NCBI RefSeq assembly: GCF_008364825.1
Contig: NZ_VTTO01000011.1
Span: 1-64,000, forward strand
Direction of reading: 5' to 3'
From: Azospirillum sp. B21
GTDB taxonomy: Bacteria > Pseudomonadota > Alphaproteobacteria > Azospirillales > Azospirillaceae
Length of the DNA stretch: 64,000 bases
Position numbers and translations under genes: made by a program. Under the pieces are notes generated by a model. The model had not been told where the DNA came from. It made no database searches and saw nothing but the letters and a program-made list of their open reading frames with translations. Shown here in pieces: positions 1 through 8,323 of this stretch (positions are counted from its first letter, which is position 1; each line of letters starts with the position of its first letter).

Positions 1-126
1 CCTCGTCTTCGTCATCAGACACCTTCCCGCTCCACTCGGAGCTTAGCTGTGGTGTCCACCGAAGCAGGGCAAGATCAGACCACGATCACGTCGGATGTGT
101 GGTCACGCAACGCTTACGCAAGAACT

Positions 127-144
127 CGAACCGGGGCAAGATCA
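127..144 (+). repeat. 18-bp direct repeat, left copy
   Basis: The sequence CGAACCGGGGCAAGATCA occurs here and again, identical and in the same orientation, at 21696-21713. A degenerate copy with two mismatches lies at 60-77. The two perfect copies bracket the lower-GC exopolysaccharide block. They could be an attachment-type repeat or leftover ends of the same insertion sequence; the sequence alone does not decide. Confidence 0.6.
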
Positions 145-147
145 ACG

Positions 148-2124
148 TCAACCGACAAGCTCCTCATGGGCTGTTTGGCTTCTGCGCGCCTCGTCCAGCC
201 ATACCTGTAGCATGAGCACATGCCACAACAGATGCTGCCAGTTGCGCTGACCGGAGCTGTGCTCATTCCACAGCCGACGGATCGCCGATACCTGGAAAAT
301 CCCATCTTGGTTAAGCCTGTCGGGGGCCAGCATTGCCTCCGCCCAATCGCGCAGAGGCCCGCGCAGCCATTGCCCCACCGGGACCGCAAACCCCTGCTTG
401 GGCCGATCAATCAAGGAGGTTGGGACGAAGCGGCTTAACAGCTCCCTCATAATCCACTTCTCGCGTCCGGCGTGGATTTTGAGCGACAACGGCAAGCGCC
501 AAGCGAACGCCACCACCGCGGGATCGAGCAGAGGAATGCGCCCTTCCAGACCAACGGACATGCTCGCACGGTCGACTTTGACCAGAATGTCTTCGGGCAG
601 ATAATTGGTGAGATCGGCAAACGCCATGTGGTGGTAAGGGTCGAGTCTAGGCGGGCGTCGCGAACGCTCGGCAATGCCTGCTCCGGCAGGCTCTTTAAGG
701 AAATGCCACGGTTCAGGGCAATGCGACGCCAGGGCGGCGGTGATGTCGTCGAGCGTTCTATGCTTCAACAGGTCAGCGACCCGATGCAGCCGATGCCCTG
801 ACAGCTCCCGACGCGTTTTCGATGGGAGCAGGGATAGCACCCGGTCCCAGGCGGACGGTGGCAAAGTCCGGATTAGCGCGGACGCCGCGCGACGGGCTGG
901 TGCCGGCAGTATGCCGAATTGTGACCAGATCCGAGCCCCCCAGCGGTAATTGTCATAGCCGAGGAACAACTCGTCCCCACCGTCGCCGGACAGCACCACG
1001 GTCACGGACTGGCGCGCAAAACGTGAGACCAGCAGTGTCGGAATCTGGGACGGATCGGCAAAAGGTTCGTCGTAAACCCTGGGCAGGTCCGGAACGACAG
1101 CCATCGCCTCCTGCGGCGACAGATACAGCTCGTGATGCTCCGTGCCCAGATGCTGGGCCACCGCGCGCGCGTGCGGCGCCTCGTTGTAGGCTGCTTCGGA
1201 GAAGCCAATCGAGAAAGTCTGCACGGTGCGGGCCGATTGCGCCTGCATGAGCGCGACCACCAGGCTCGAGTCGATGCCGCCGGAGAGCAGGGCGCCGACC
1301 GGAACATCCGCCTCCATGCGCAAGGCCACGGCTTGCCGCAGCAGGCGCTCGAGTTCGGAAATCGCGTCCTGGGGAGAGCCCGTGAAGGGAGAGGCCAATG
1401 CCCCTTCGACCATGGACCGTGCCGACCAGAGGACGGATTCCTCGATTTCCACCTCCCGCGGACCCAGAACGATCGTCAGACGCGTCCCGGCGGTGAGTTT
1501 GGAGATGCCGCGAAAGATCGTGGCTGGGGCGGAAATGAAGCCGTGGCTGACAAATTGGCTCACCGCCTCGGGATCGACATCGGGCAGCGTCGAAGCAACC
1601 GACATGATTGCCTTCAGTTCAGAGGCGAACACGAAGCGGCCTTCAATGGTCCCAAAATACAAGGGCTTCTCGCCGATGGGATCGCGCGCCAGGTGAAGCT
1701 GGCGCTTGGAACGGTCCCAGGCGGCGATGGCGAACATGCCGTTGCAGCGCTCGAGGGCCTTGCCGATACCCCAGCGGCTGATGGCCTCCACGAGGGTCTC
1801 AGTGTCGGAATGTCCGCGCCACGGTCCGTGCGCCGGCTCCCCCAAATCGGCTCTTAAAGTCCGGTGGTTGTAGATTTCACCGTTGAACGCTATCACCCAG
1901 CGGCCGCACGAGGACACCATGGGCTGGCGCCCGTGCGGCGAAAGATCGACAATCGCCAAGCGGCGGTGGCCCAGGAAGACGCCGGCCTTCCGGTCGATCC
2001 AGAAGCCTTCGTCATCCGGGCCGCGATGCCGAAGGCGGCCGCTCATGCGGCGCAACGCGTGTTCGGCTTCGATGGCTGAAGTGCCCTGGATGCTGCTCTC
2101 AATGAATCCCACAAGACCGCACAT
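148..2124 (-). CDS. asnB: Asparagine synthase-type glutamine amidotransferase
   Basis: 658 residues with the two-domain layout of glutamine-dependent asparagine synthetases. The N-terminal class II glutaminase domain (about 2-210) begins MCGLVG with nucleophilic Cys2 and contains RHRGPD and FNGEIYNH. The synthetase domain carries the ATP pyrophosphatase loop SGGIDSS at about 281-287. The family transfers glutamine-derived ammonia to an acyl-adenylate in the cytoplasm. Members in polysaccharide loci are thought to amidate uronic acids or peptide substituents rather than make asparagine, and that is the likely role here. A GGGGA ribosome site lies about 5 bases before the ATG. It is the last gene of a minus-strand run with a GT4 and a flippase, 36 bp after the GT4 gene. 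The family call is firm; the substrate is inferred. Confidence 0.9.
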   Translation of the reverse strand: MCGLVGFIESSIQGTSAIEAEHALRRMSGRLRHRGPDDEGFWIDRKAGVFLGHRRLAIVDLSPHGRQPMVSSCGRWVIAFNGEIYNHRTLRADLGEPAHGPWRGHSDTETLVEAISRWGIGKALERCNGMFAIAAWDRSKRQLHLARDPIGEKPLYFGTIEGRFVFASELKAIMSVASTLPDVDPEAVSQFVSHGFISAPATIFRGISKLTAGTRLTIVLGPREVEIEESVLWSARSMVEGALASPFTGSPQDAISELERLLRQAVALRMEADVPVGALLSGGIDSSLVVALMQAQSARTVQTFSIGFSEAAYNEAPHARAVAQHLGTEHHELYLSPQEAMAVVPDLPRVYDEPFADPSQIPTLLVSRFARQSVTVVLSGDGGDELFLGYDNYRWGARIWSQFGILPAPARRAASALIRTLPPSAWDRVLSLLPSKTRRELSGHRLHRVADLLKHRTLDDITAALASHCPEPWHFLKEPAGAGIAERSRRPPRLDPYHHMAFADLTNYLPEDILVKVDRASMSVGLEGRIPLLDPAVVAFAWRLPLSLKIHAGREKWIMRELLSRFVPTSLIDRPKQGFAVPVGQWLRGPLRDWAEAMLAPDRLNQDGIFQVSAIRRLWNEHSSGQRNWQHLLWHVLMLQVWLDEARRSQTAHEELVG

Positions 2125-2160
2125 GAAATTCCCCTGTGGCTGCGTAGGGTTGACGCGGTC

Positions 2161-3312
2161 TCAAGCCACCTCCTGCTCGCAGGGAAGGCCCAAGACTTCC
2201 TCGTAGAGGCTCACGTACCGACGGGTGATGGCGTCCAGCGAGTAATGATCGACGACGCGCTTGCGCGCGAGCCGGGCGATGGAGGCGCGTTCGCCATGGG
2301 CGAGCGCCAGTATCCCGGTGATCGCATCGGCCAGCACTGCGTCGTTCTGCCGGGGCACGACACGACCGGCATCGCCGACAACGATCCGTGAATCCCCGAC
2401 GTCGGTGACCACACAAGGCAGGCCGCACGCCATTGCCTCGCCCACGACGTTGGGGAAGGCCTCGCGGTGGGACGACGACAGCACGAAAACGTCCAGGGAA
2501 TTGTACAGCCCAGGCATTTCGCGCCATTCACCAAGCACTGTGAACCGCTCCGCAAGGCCCGCCTCGGCGATGGCGCGGATCAGGTCCGGATCGCTGTCCA
2601 TCCCGCGGCCGGCGATCACAAAGCGCGCGTCGCACCGTTGCGCCGCGACGCGGCGAGCGGCACGGATGAAGTTGTGGGGGTCCTTTTGCGGATTGTTCCG
2701 GCCGACGAGTCCGATCAGAGGCACCTCGTCGGGAATGCCGAGGCGCGCCCGCGTCGTGGCGCGGGCGTCGACCGATGGCGTGAACTCGTTGCAGTCGAAC
2801 CCGTTGGGGATCACTTCCTCCCGATGCGGCTTGAAGCCGTAGCGCTGGTGCTGCCGGGCCGCCGTTTCGGAATTGTAGATGACGCAGGCTGGACCGCGTG
2901 ACAGCGCGGCGTTGGCCAGGATGACGCCTCGGCTGGTCACATGTTCAGTGCTGAGCGATTCGAGGGATTGCCGGACGTTCCATAGCGCCCGAGCGTCCCT
3001 GCCAAGCACATTGCGCACCATCGTGGCCGCCAGATTGCTGTGGTACATCCAGCCTTGGATAACATCCGGCTGGAAGCGCCGAGCGATGCTTCGCAACTCA
3101 GCCAGAGCTTGCGGCGCCCGGATCGGTGACGATACTCCTAGCGTCAGCACCGGAACGCCGAGACCCTCGATCAGCCTTCCCACCGAACCGTTGTCGCGCA
3201 GTGAAACGACCGCCGTATCCAGCGGCGTGGCGCCGACCTGGCGAAGAAGCTTGTACAGCATCATCTCCGCGCCGCCCATGCCGAGATTGGTGATTATGTG
3301 AAGGATTTTCAT
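2161..3312 (-). CDS. GT4 family glycosyltransferase
   Basis: About 383 residues from the chosen ATG, where the protein begins MKILHIITNLGMGGAE, the glycine-rich opening of GT-B fold GT4 enzymes. An upstream in-frame extension of 28 residues does not look like this family, so it was dropped. The C-terminal half holds the nucleotide-sugar site with the E-x7-E type motif in REAFPNVVGEAMACG. Such enzymes add a sugar from an NDP-sugar donor to a lipid-linked intermediate at the inner face of the membrane. It lies between the amidotransferase and flippase genes on the same strand, so it probably assembles the repeat unit of the same exopolysaccharide. Donor and linkage cannot be read from the sequence. 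Confidence 0.88.
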   Translation of the reverse strand: MKILHIITNLGMGGAEMMLYKLLRQVGATPLDTAVVSLRDNGSVGRLIEGLGVPVLTLGVSSPIRAPQALAELRSIARRFQPDVIQGWMYHSNLAATMVRNVLGRDARALWNVRQSLESLSTEHVTSRGVILANAALSRGPACVIYNSETAARQHQRYGFKPHREEVIPNGFDCNEFTPSVDARATTRARLGIPDEVPLIGLVGRNNPQKDPHNFIRAARRVAAQRCDARFVIAGRGMDSDPDLIRAIAEAGLAERFTVLGEWREMPGLYNSLDVFVLSSSHREAFPNVVGEAMACGLPCVVTDVGDSRIVVGDAGRVVPRQNDAVLADAITGILALAHGERASIARLARKRVVDHYSLDAITRRYVSLYEEVLGLPCEQEVA

Positions 3313-3453
3313 CATGCACCAGCTAAAGATTGCAAGATTGATTAAAGAATCATCTCCGGCTTGCGTGAAATTGAAAACATCGTTGTTTATCAACAAAGAT
3401 TAAAGGCTGCTTCCATTGTTCTGACGCTCCGCTTCGCACATTCCTTTTCGGCC

Positions 3454-4908
3454 TCAGGAGGAACCGGCATTTGCCGTCCTCATCAGCATTTTAACCAGCA
3501 GGCTCCGCAACCCAGCGAAATCGGCAATGATGAGCGCCGCCGCATAGACTGAGAGAACGGCGGTCGTCGCTATGGCAAAGGCAGTGATGCCCGTAGGCTG
3601 CGGCATGAAGAGCGCCAAGGTCTGTGCCAACGCGAAGGCCACCGCGATGGTCAGCAGCGGGCGTGGCGGAAACGGCAGTTTCAGCGCCCAGGCGCGGCCG
3701 AGCCCGATGCTGGCGCAGAGCGCCACGATCTGCGTCACGGCGGTCGCGACAGCCGCGCCCCAGGCACCGAATTTCGGCACCAGCAACAGGCCAAGCAGCA
3801 GGTTCAACACCACCGCACCCACGCTGATGAACAATTGCCCTTGCGTCTGGTGCCCCAACTGGAAGGCAAGGTCCGCGTAGAAGGCGCGGAACCCGGCCAC
3901 CGCCGTGCTCACCGCAATCCATGGGATCACGCTCGGCGCCACCGTGGCGTATTCGTGGCCGAGCGCCACGCGCGCCACCTCGGGGGCGAACGACACAAAC
4001 ACCAGGACAAAGGGGCCAATCACCAGCAAGAGCACGGCCGCCTGAACCTCCATCGCCGGCTTGGCTGCGGCAAGCCCACCATTCTCGAACGCCTTGACGA
4101 TGGCCGGGTAACCAGCGAGGTTCACCACGTTGAGCGTGAAGGCCACACTGAGGTTGGTGAGATCGCTGCTGGCGGCGTACAGCCCTACCTCCACCGGGCC
4201 GTTGAACCAGCCGAGCAGCAGCCGGTCGGTGGCCAGCATCAACATCATGCATAGAAAGGAACCAGCGAGCGGTACTCCGAAGCGGAACAACTTGCGAATC
4301 AAGCCGACTTCGACATGGAGCCACCGCAAGCCCGCCCAGCGGCGAAGTGCTGTTCGAGAGAGCGCAGGGACGCTGCAGCCGAGAATGGCCGCCGCTATAA
4401 GGCCGTATGAGCCGAGGGACAGATAAACGCTAGTAACGCCGGCACACAGCATCAGCGTCGCCCGCACCAGCGCCAGCACGCCGTAGCGCGTTTGCAGCAT
4501 CTGCGTGGCGGCGATCTGAAGCTCAAGATCATACCAGGACTGCGCAATAAAAAGCGCGGTGCCAAGAAGCAGAAGCGCGCCGAGATGGCGGTCTTCGAGC
4601 AGGAAAAAGGCGGCAAACCCGCCGGCGATGGCCGCAATCGAAATGGCGGCCGTCAGCTGGAACACCGTTCGAAAGCACTCGTTGTTTGAGAAGCTGCTGT
4701 CATAGAAATATCGGCCAATGCTCACAAAAATCCAATTAACAAGCGCTGCCTCGGCTACCCCAACTATGCTGATTGCTAGCGCGTACTCGCCATATATCTT
4801 CGGTCCGACTGTGTTTATGTAGTATAGAGTGGTGAACAGTACCATCGCTCCCGGCCCAGCCTTGGCAAGGGAGTAAACGACGACGCGTTTCAGGAAGGTG
4901 TGGTCCAT
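3454..4908 (-). CDS. Polysaccharide flippase (Wzx-like, MOP superfamily)
   Basis: 484 residues, normal for Wzx/PST flippases, with about 12-14 hydrophobic segments along the whole length and short polar loops. It starts MDHTFLKRVVVYSLAKAGPG, typical of the polysaccharide biosynthesis (oligosaccharide flippase) family. A ribosome site AAGGA sits 6 bases before the ATG. The family moves undecaprenyl-linked repeat units across the inner membrane for Wzy-dependent polymerisation. The neighbouring GT4 and amidotransferase genes on the same strand, and the polymerase and Wzc-like genes further right, fit such a pathway. Family membership rests on membrane topology and the N-terminal pattern, not on a catalytic motif. 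Confidence 0.82.
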   Translation of the reverse strand: MDHTFLKRVVVYSLAKAGPGAMVLFTTLYYINTVGPKIYGEYALAISIVGVAEAALVNWIFVSIGRYFYDSSFSNNECFRTVFQLTAAISIAAIAGGFAAFFLLEDRHLGALLLLGTALFIAQSWYDLELQIAATQMLQTRYGVLALVRATLMLCAGVTSVYLSLGSYGLIAAAILGCSVPALSRTALRRWAGLRWLHVEVGLIRKLFRFGVPLAGSFLCMMLMLATDRLLLGWFNGPVEVGLYAASSDLTNLSVAFTLNVVNLAGYPAIVKAFENGGLAAAKPAMEVQAAVLLLVIGPFVLVFVSFAPEVARVALGHEYATVAPSVIPWIAVSTAVAGFRAFYADLAFQLGHQTQGQLFISVGAVVLNLLLGLLLVPKFGAWGAAVATAVTQIVALCASIGLGRAWALKLPFPPRPLLTIAVAFALAQTLALFMPQPTGITAFAIATTAVLSVYAAALIIADFAGLRSLLVKMLMRTANAGSS

Positions 4909-5726
4909 AGTGTCCTTCTTCCAGAAAGGCGGAACGCGTCACTCCATTGAGCGCGAGTGCGCTTTCGCCGCGGAAAGTTTAGCAGGTGCCGTGCTATGAT
5001 CTCGGGAGACGGTTGAGTACCTCGTAGCGATGCCGTCCTAGCAATTGGGATAGCGCAACCCTTCACTCTGGCTCAGCCCGTAATCTGGTTGGAAGTGTTT
5101 CGGGGAGAGATTTGCCGGCACGATCACAATACTTTGGATAAAACAGTGGGATGATCGCAGTCGAGACAATCTGTATGCATTTTATCAGTCCTCCCCCAAA
5201 CAGGCTCGGAAGCAACTGCACAAACTATGAGGCGCGTTGTGGAGTCAACATCAAACCTAGCCTGGCAAGCGCGGGCGGAACCTGCCGCCGGGACTATTAC
5301 CCACAAGGAGGAAGATAAACTGTGGAATGCACGAAGCCCGTTATGCTGTCCTGAAAACCCGCTTCCTACAATACCAAATTAGTATGCTACCGGAAACAAG
5401 GTATGTATAGCATAGCCCTTTTCCGATTGGCACACAGCAACAACACAAAGCCTTTTTCCCGCAAACAGGCAGCCAACCGGCACTTCAAAGCTGATTCCAA
5501 TTCGCGAAGGAACGAAGGAAATTTTGAGATATCCTACTGATAATCTACTGGATAGTATACTTCATTGAAAAATTGGTTTATTTGCTTCAGCAGTCGTGGA
5601 CTGCCAATGCATCATGCTGGCATGATATGTCTACAGCCCAAGACAACGCTGCAATTTCAAGAAATATGAGCCTAATCGGGCCGCTCTCCGTCGTGTCGGA
5701 AGAAGTCGAGGGCAGCGCGATAGGTG
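4909..5726. other. AT-richer intergenic stretch upstream of the flippase
   Basis: No believable coding region. Base composition is clearly more AT-rich than the genes around it. It must hold the promoter of the flippase operon, but no clear -35/-10 pair stands out. A weak inverted repeat TATGCTA (5383-5389) / TAGCATA (5408-5414) is the only notable symmetry. The right end lies beside a dead TnpB gene, so part may be IS flank. Confidence 0.5.
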
Positions 5727-5999
5727 TCAGCTAAACAACACCGCGATTATCAACCAAAGACAGCTACGGCCGAGCGGATGCTGATCCCGCCATCCTTGGT
5801 CCGCTGGAGTTGACGCCCGACAGCGTAACGAAAGACCGCCGGAAGCTGTAGAGCTAGAGGAACACGGGACCAGAGGGTTTGGATCACCGTCCGTTGCGGG
5901 TCCGGCGTTCGGCTTAACTTGCCTCCGTGTGCAGGGACCAGTGGAAGCCGATCTAGCCAAATTAAAGGTCGGCGTGGTCGGGGCTGATGTGATGGAAAA

Positions 6000-6608
6000 C
6001 GCCGGCGACCGTGCGCCGGACACGATGGTGCTGAGGACGACCAAGTTCTTCAGCCCGAGGTCGATTCCAGCCTCCTCATCTCCCGTCAGCATCTCGGCGT
6101 AGGCCACAACCCGGCAAGACACGGACCAGCGGCCATCCGCTTCGCGCGTCACCGTGATCGTGGTGGGGGCGCTGGGCAGATCGCGCGACCACATTGCATT
6201 CAGCGGCTCCGCCATCTTCGCCAGCTTCAGTACGCTTTTCCGGTAGTTGAACGCCGACTTGTTGAACTCGGCGGACTGAAGTCCATCCTTGCGGCCGAAC
6301 TGCGGGTAGCGGGCTCGCCGCTGAAAGAAGTTGCGGTAGGCCGTTTCGAGGTGGTGCATCGGCACGCTGGACACCGCATTCAGCCACCCGAACACCGGCT
6401 GTTTTTTCAGTACCGTCAGCATCGTGTTCGTCTGGGTGAAGCCGCACCGTTCCTTACGCTAAGCCCATGCCGTCTCCCGCGTCGCGCGGGCAGGGGTGTA
6501 GACCACGCGCACGTCCCCGAACGTCCGGGTCAGCAGATCAGCCTGCTCGGTGTCAGGCAGAAGCGGAAGCAGCAAGCGCATTCGACAAGTTTCAACATTC
6601 CTTTTCAT
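6000..6608 (-). pseudogene. tnpB: IS200/IS605-type TnpB remnant
   Basis: The minus strand reads as the front two thirds of a TnpB/OrfB RNA-guided nuclease. The pieces in order are an N-terminal DTEQADLLTRTFGDVRVVY-like segment, then TNTMLTVLKKQPVFGWLNAVSSVP, then the NFFQRRARYPQFGRK segment, then the first RuvC strand GIDLGLKN near 6070. An in-frame TAG interrupts the frame near 6460, between the N-terminal piece and the rest. After the RuvC strand the reading frame turns into unrelated sequence, so the catalytic Glu, the zinc finger and the second Asp are missing. The gene is dead in at least two places. Intact copies act with a guide RNA from the element's right end; no such RNA could be identified here. 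Confidence 0.8.
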
Positions 6609-6770
6609 GTCCGAGGACTTACAGCCATGTTCAAGTTGTGTTCCGCTGGTGCGGAGGGCCTGATGAAAACCGCACTCTCGTAAGAAGAGCAACAGCACGA
6701 GCAATCTGCCGGTGCACGGCTCTCTGCCTCATGCCTTGATCCCCTCACCTCGCATCGAGAGATCCCAACG

Positions 6771-8060
6771 ATGGCGACCTATTACGTATCCCCTTCCGGT
6801 CGGGACAGTCAGGACGGAATCACCGATCAGTTCCAGGCCGGCACCATTGAGCAGCCCTTTGGCTCGCTTCAGCACGCCCACAATCTGGCGCAGCCGGGCG
6901 ACACGATTTACTTGCGCGGCGGCACCTACAAGCTGACCCAGCAGATCCAGCTCACCCGCGACGGCACGAGCGGCAACCCGATCACGGTGACCAACTATCC
7001 CGGCGAGAAGCCGGTCCTCGACGGCTCGGGCATGTCGGGCAAGGGGTGGGCCGGCGCCGTGGTCGATCTGTCCAGCGTGTCGTGGAACCACATCAAGGGC
7101 CTGAGCATCGCCAACGGCCCCGAGTTCGGCCTGCTCGTCCGCGACGCCTCCCACAACAACGTCATCGAGCAGCTCGACGTCCATCACAACGGCCGCCTGT
7201 CGGAGTGGGAGGGCAAGGGCATCGTCCTGTACGGCTCCAGCGCCAACAACCTCTTCCTCAACAACGACTCCCACGACAACCGGGACCTGCCGGCCGACAA
7301 CGCCGACGGCTTCCAGATCGCCACCACCGGCGCCGGCAACGTGTTCCGCGGCAACCGCGCCTGGAACAACTCGGACGACGGCTTCGACCTCTTCAACGTC
7401 CAGGACGGCACCCGCGCCGGGTCGGTCTTGCTCGACGGCAACTGGGCCTTCCACAACGGTTACAACGCCGCCGGCACCCAGATCGGCGACGGCAACGGTT
7501 TCAAGCTGGGCGGCACGCGCGCCGGCGCCGGCGGCACCTCCGGGGGCCACGTCGTCACCAACAACGCCGCCTGGGACAACCCGTTCAACGGCTTCGACCA
7601 GAACGGTGCCAACCAGCCGCTCACGCTGAACAACAACACCGCCTACAACAACGGCCAGTACAACTACCGCTTCTGGGACGGTGCCCACACCTTCCGCAAC
7701 GACGTCTCGTTCGGCACCGGGAAGGTACAGACCTCGGGCACCAGCGATCACAACTCCTGGACCATGGCCACGGCGCCGAAGGCTTCCGACTTTCTGTCGC
7801 TCGACGGCAGCGGCGCGTCCGGCGCGCGCGGTGCCAACGGTGCGCTGCCCACGCTGGACTTCCTGCATCTGTCGTCGGGCAGCGGCCTGATCGACAAGGG
7901 CGTGAACGTCGGTCTCTCCTTCAACGGCTCCGCTCCGGACCTCGGCGCTTTCGAGGCGCCGGAGCGCGCCGCCGGTGGCGCGACGCGCGCCGACTTTGTC
8001 ACTCTAATCTGGATTCTCCCGCTCATTTGGCTCATCGCCAAGGCAATGCAGAGGAGATGA
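6771..8060 (+). CDS. Family-9-type polysaccharide lyase, copy 1, with hydrophobic C-terminus
   Basis: 429 residues predicted to form a right-handed parallel beta-helix. The opening MATYYVSPSGRD, followed by GDTIYLRGGTYKL, is typical of PL9 pectate-lyase-like enzymes. The PL9 calcium site and catalytic lysine seem present: Asp179 in NADGF, Asp202, Asp203 and Asp206 in NNSDDGFDLF, and Lys245 in NGFKLGG. PL9 enzymes break uronate-containing polysaccharides by beta-elimination; inside an EPS locus the natural substrate may be the EPS itself. Residues about 22-392 are encoded by a duplication shared with the next gene. The last 35 residues are unique: they include a hydrophobic stretch FVTLIWILPLIWLIA followed by KAMQRR, which looks like a membrane anchor. 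There is no N-terminal signal peptide, so the route of export is unclear. Confidence 0.8.
   Translation: MATYYVSPSGRDSQDGITDQFQAGTIEQPFGSLQHAHNLAQPGDTIYLRGGTYKLTQQIQLTRDGTSGNPITVTNYPGEKPVLDGSGMSGKGWAGAVVDLSSVSWNHIKGLSIANGPEFGLLVRDASHNNVIEQLDVHHNGRLSEWEGKGIVLYGSSANNLFLNNDSHDNRDLPADNADGFQIATTGAGNVFRGNRAWNNSDDGFDLFNVQDGTRAGSVLLDGNWAFHNGYNAAGTQIGDGNGFKLGGTRAGAGGTSGGHVVTNNAAWDNPFNGFDQNGANQPLTLNNNTAYNNGQYNYRFWDGAHTFRNDVSFGTGKVQTSGTSDHNSWTMATAPKASDFLSLDGSGASGARGANGALPTLDFLHLSSGSGLIDKGVNVGLSFNGSAPDLGAFEAPERAAGGATRADFVTLIWILPLIWLIAKAMQRR
6834..7946 (+). repeat. 1,113-bp direct repeat, copy A
   Basis: Matches 8363-9475 at a fixed offset of 1,529 bp. The only difference noticed by eye is G6872 versus A8401, a silent CAG/CAA change. 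It covers almost the whole lyase domain and stops abruptly at both gene-specific ends. Such identity implies a recent tandem duplication or continuing gene conversion. Confidence 0.95.
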
Positions 8061-8323
8061 CAGAGTTCGCATCGACATTCGGCGCTCCAACCATCTTGAT
8101 CGTAGGTTGAAGTCAGACTGAAGAGAATGCGCGAAACCCGAACTCCTCACACCGTCCTGTCCATCTTCTCATTTCGATCAAATTTTTTTAAAGTTATCAC
8201 AAAATAGTACCTCGAATTGTGACACCCGCGGCCTTGGTCGGTTGGGGTAAGTCTTTCATCGGTTTCGATCTGCCCTGCCGGGTCGAGCCTTTGACAAATG
8301 AGTTAGAACCGGAAGGTTATGTG

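Noticed and set aside
5124..5306. A 60-codon open frame in the gap upstream of the flippase
   Set aside because: Too short, no ribosome site, composition not protein-like.
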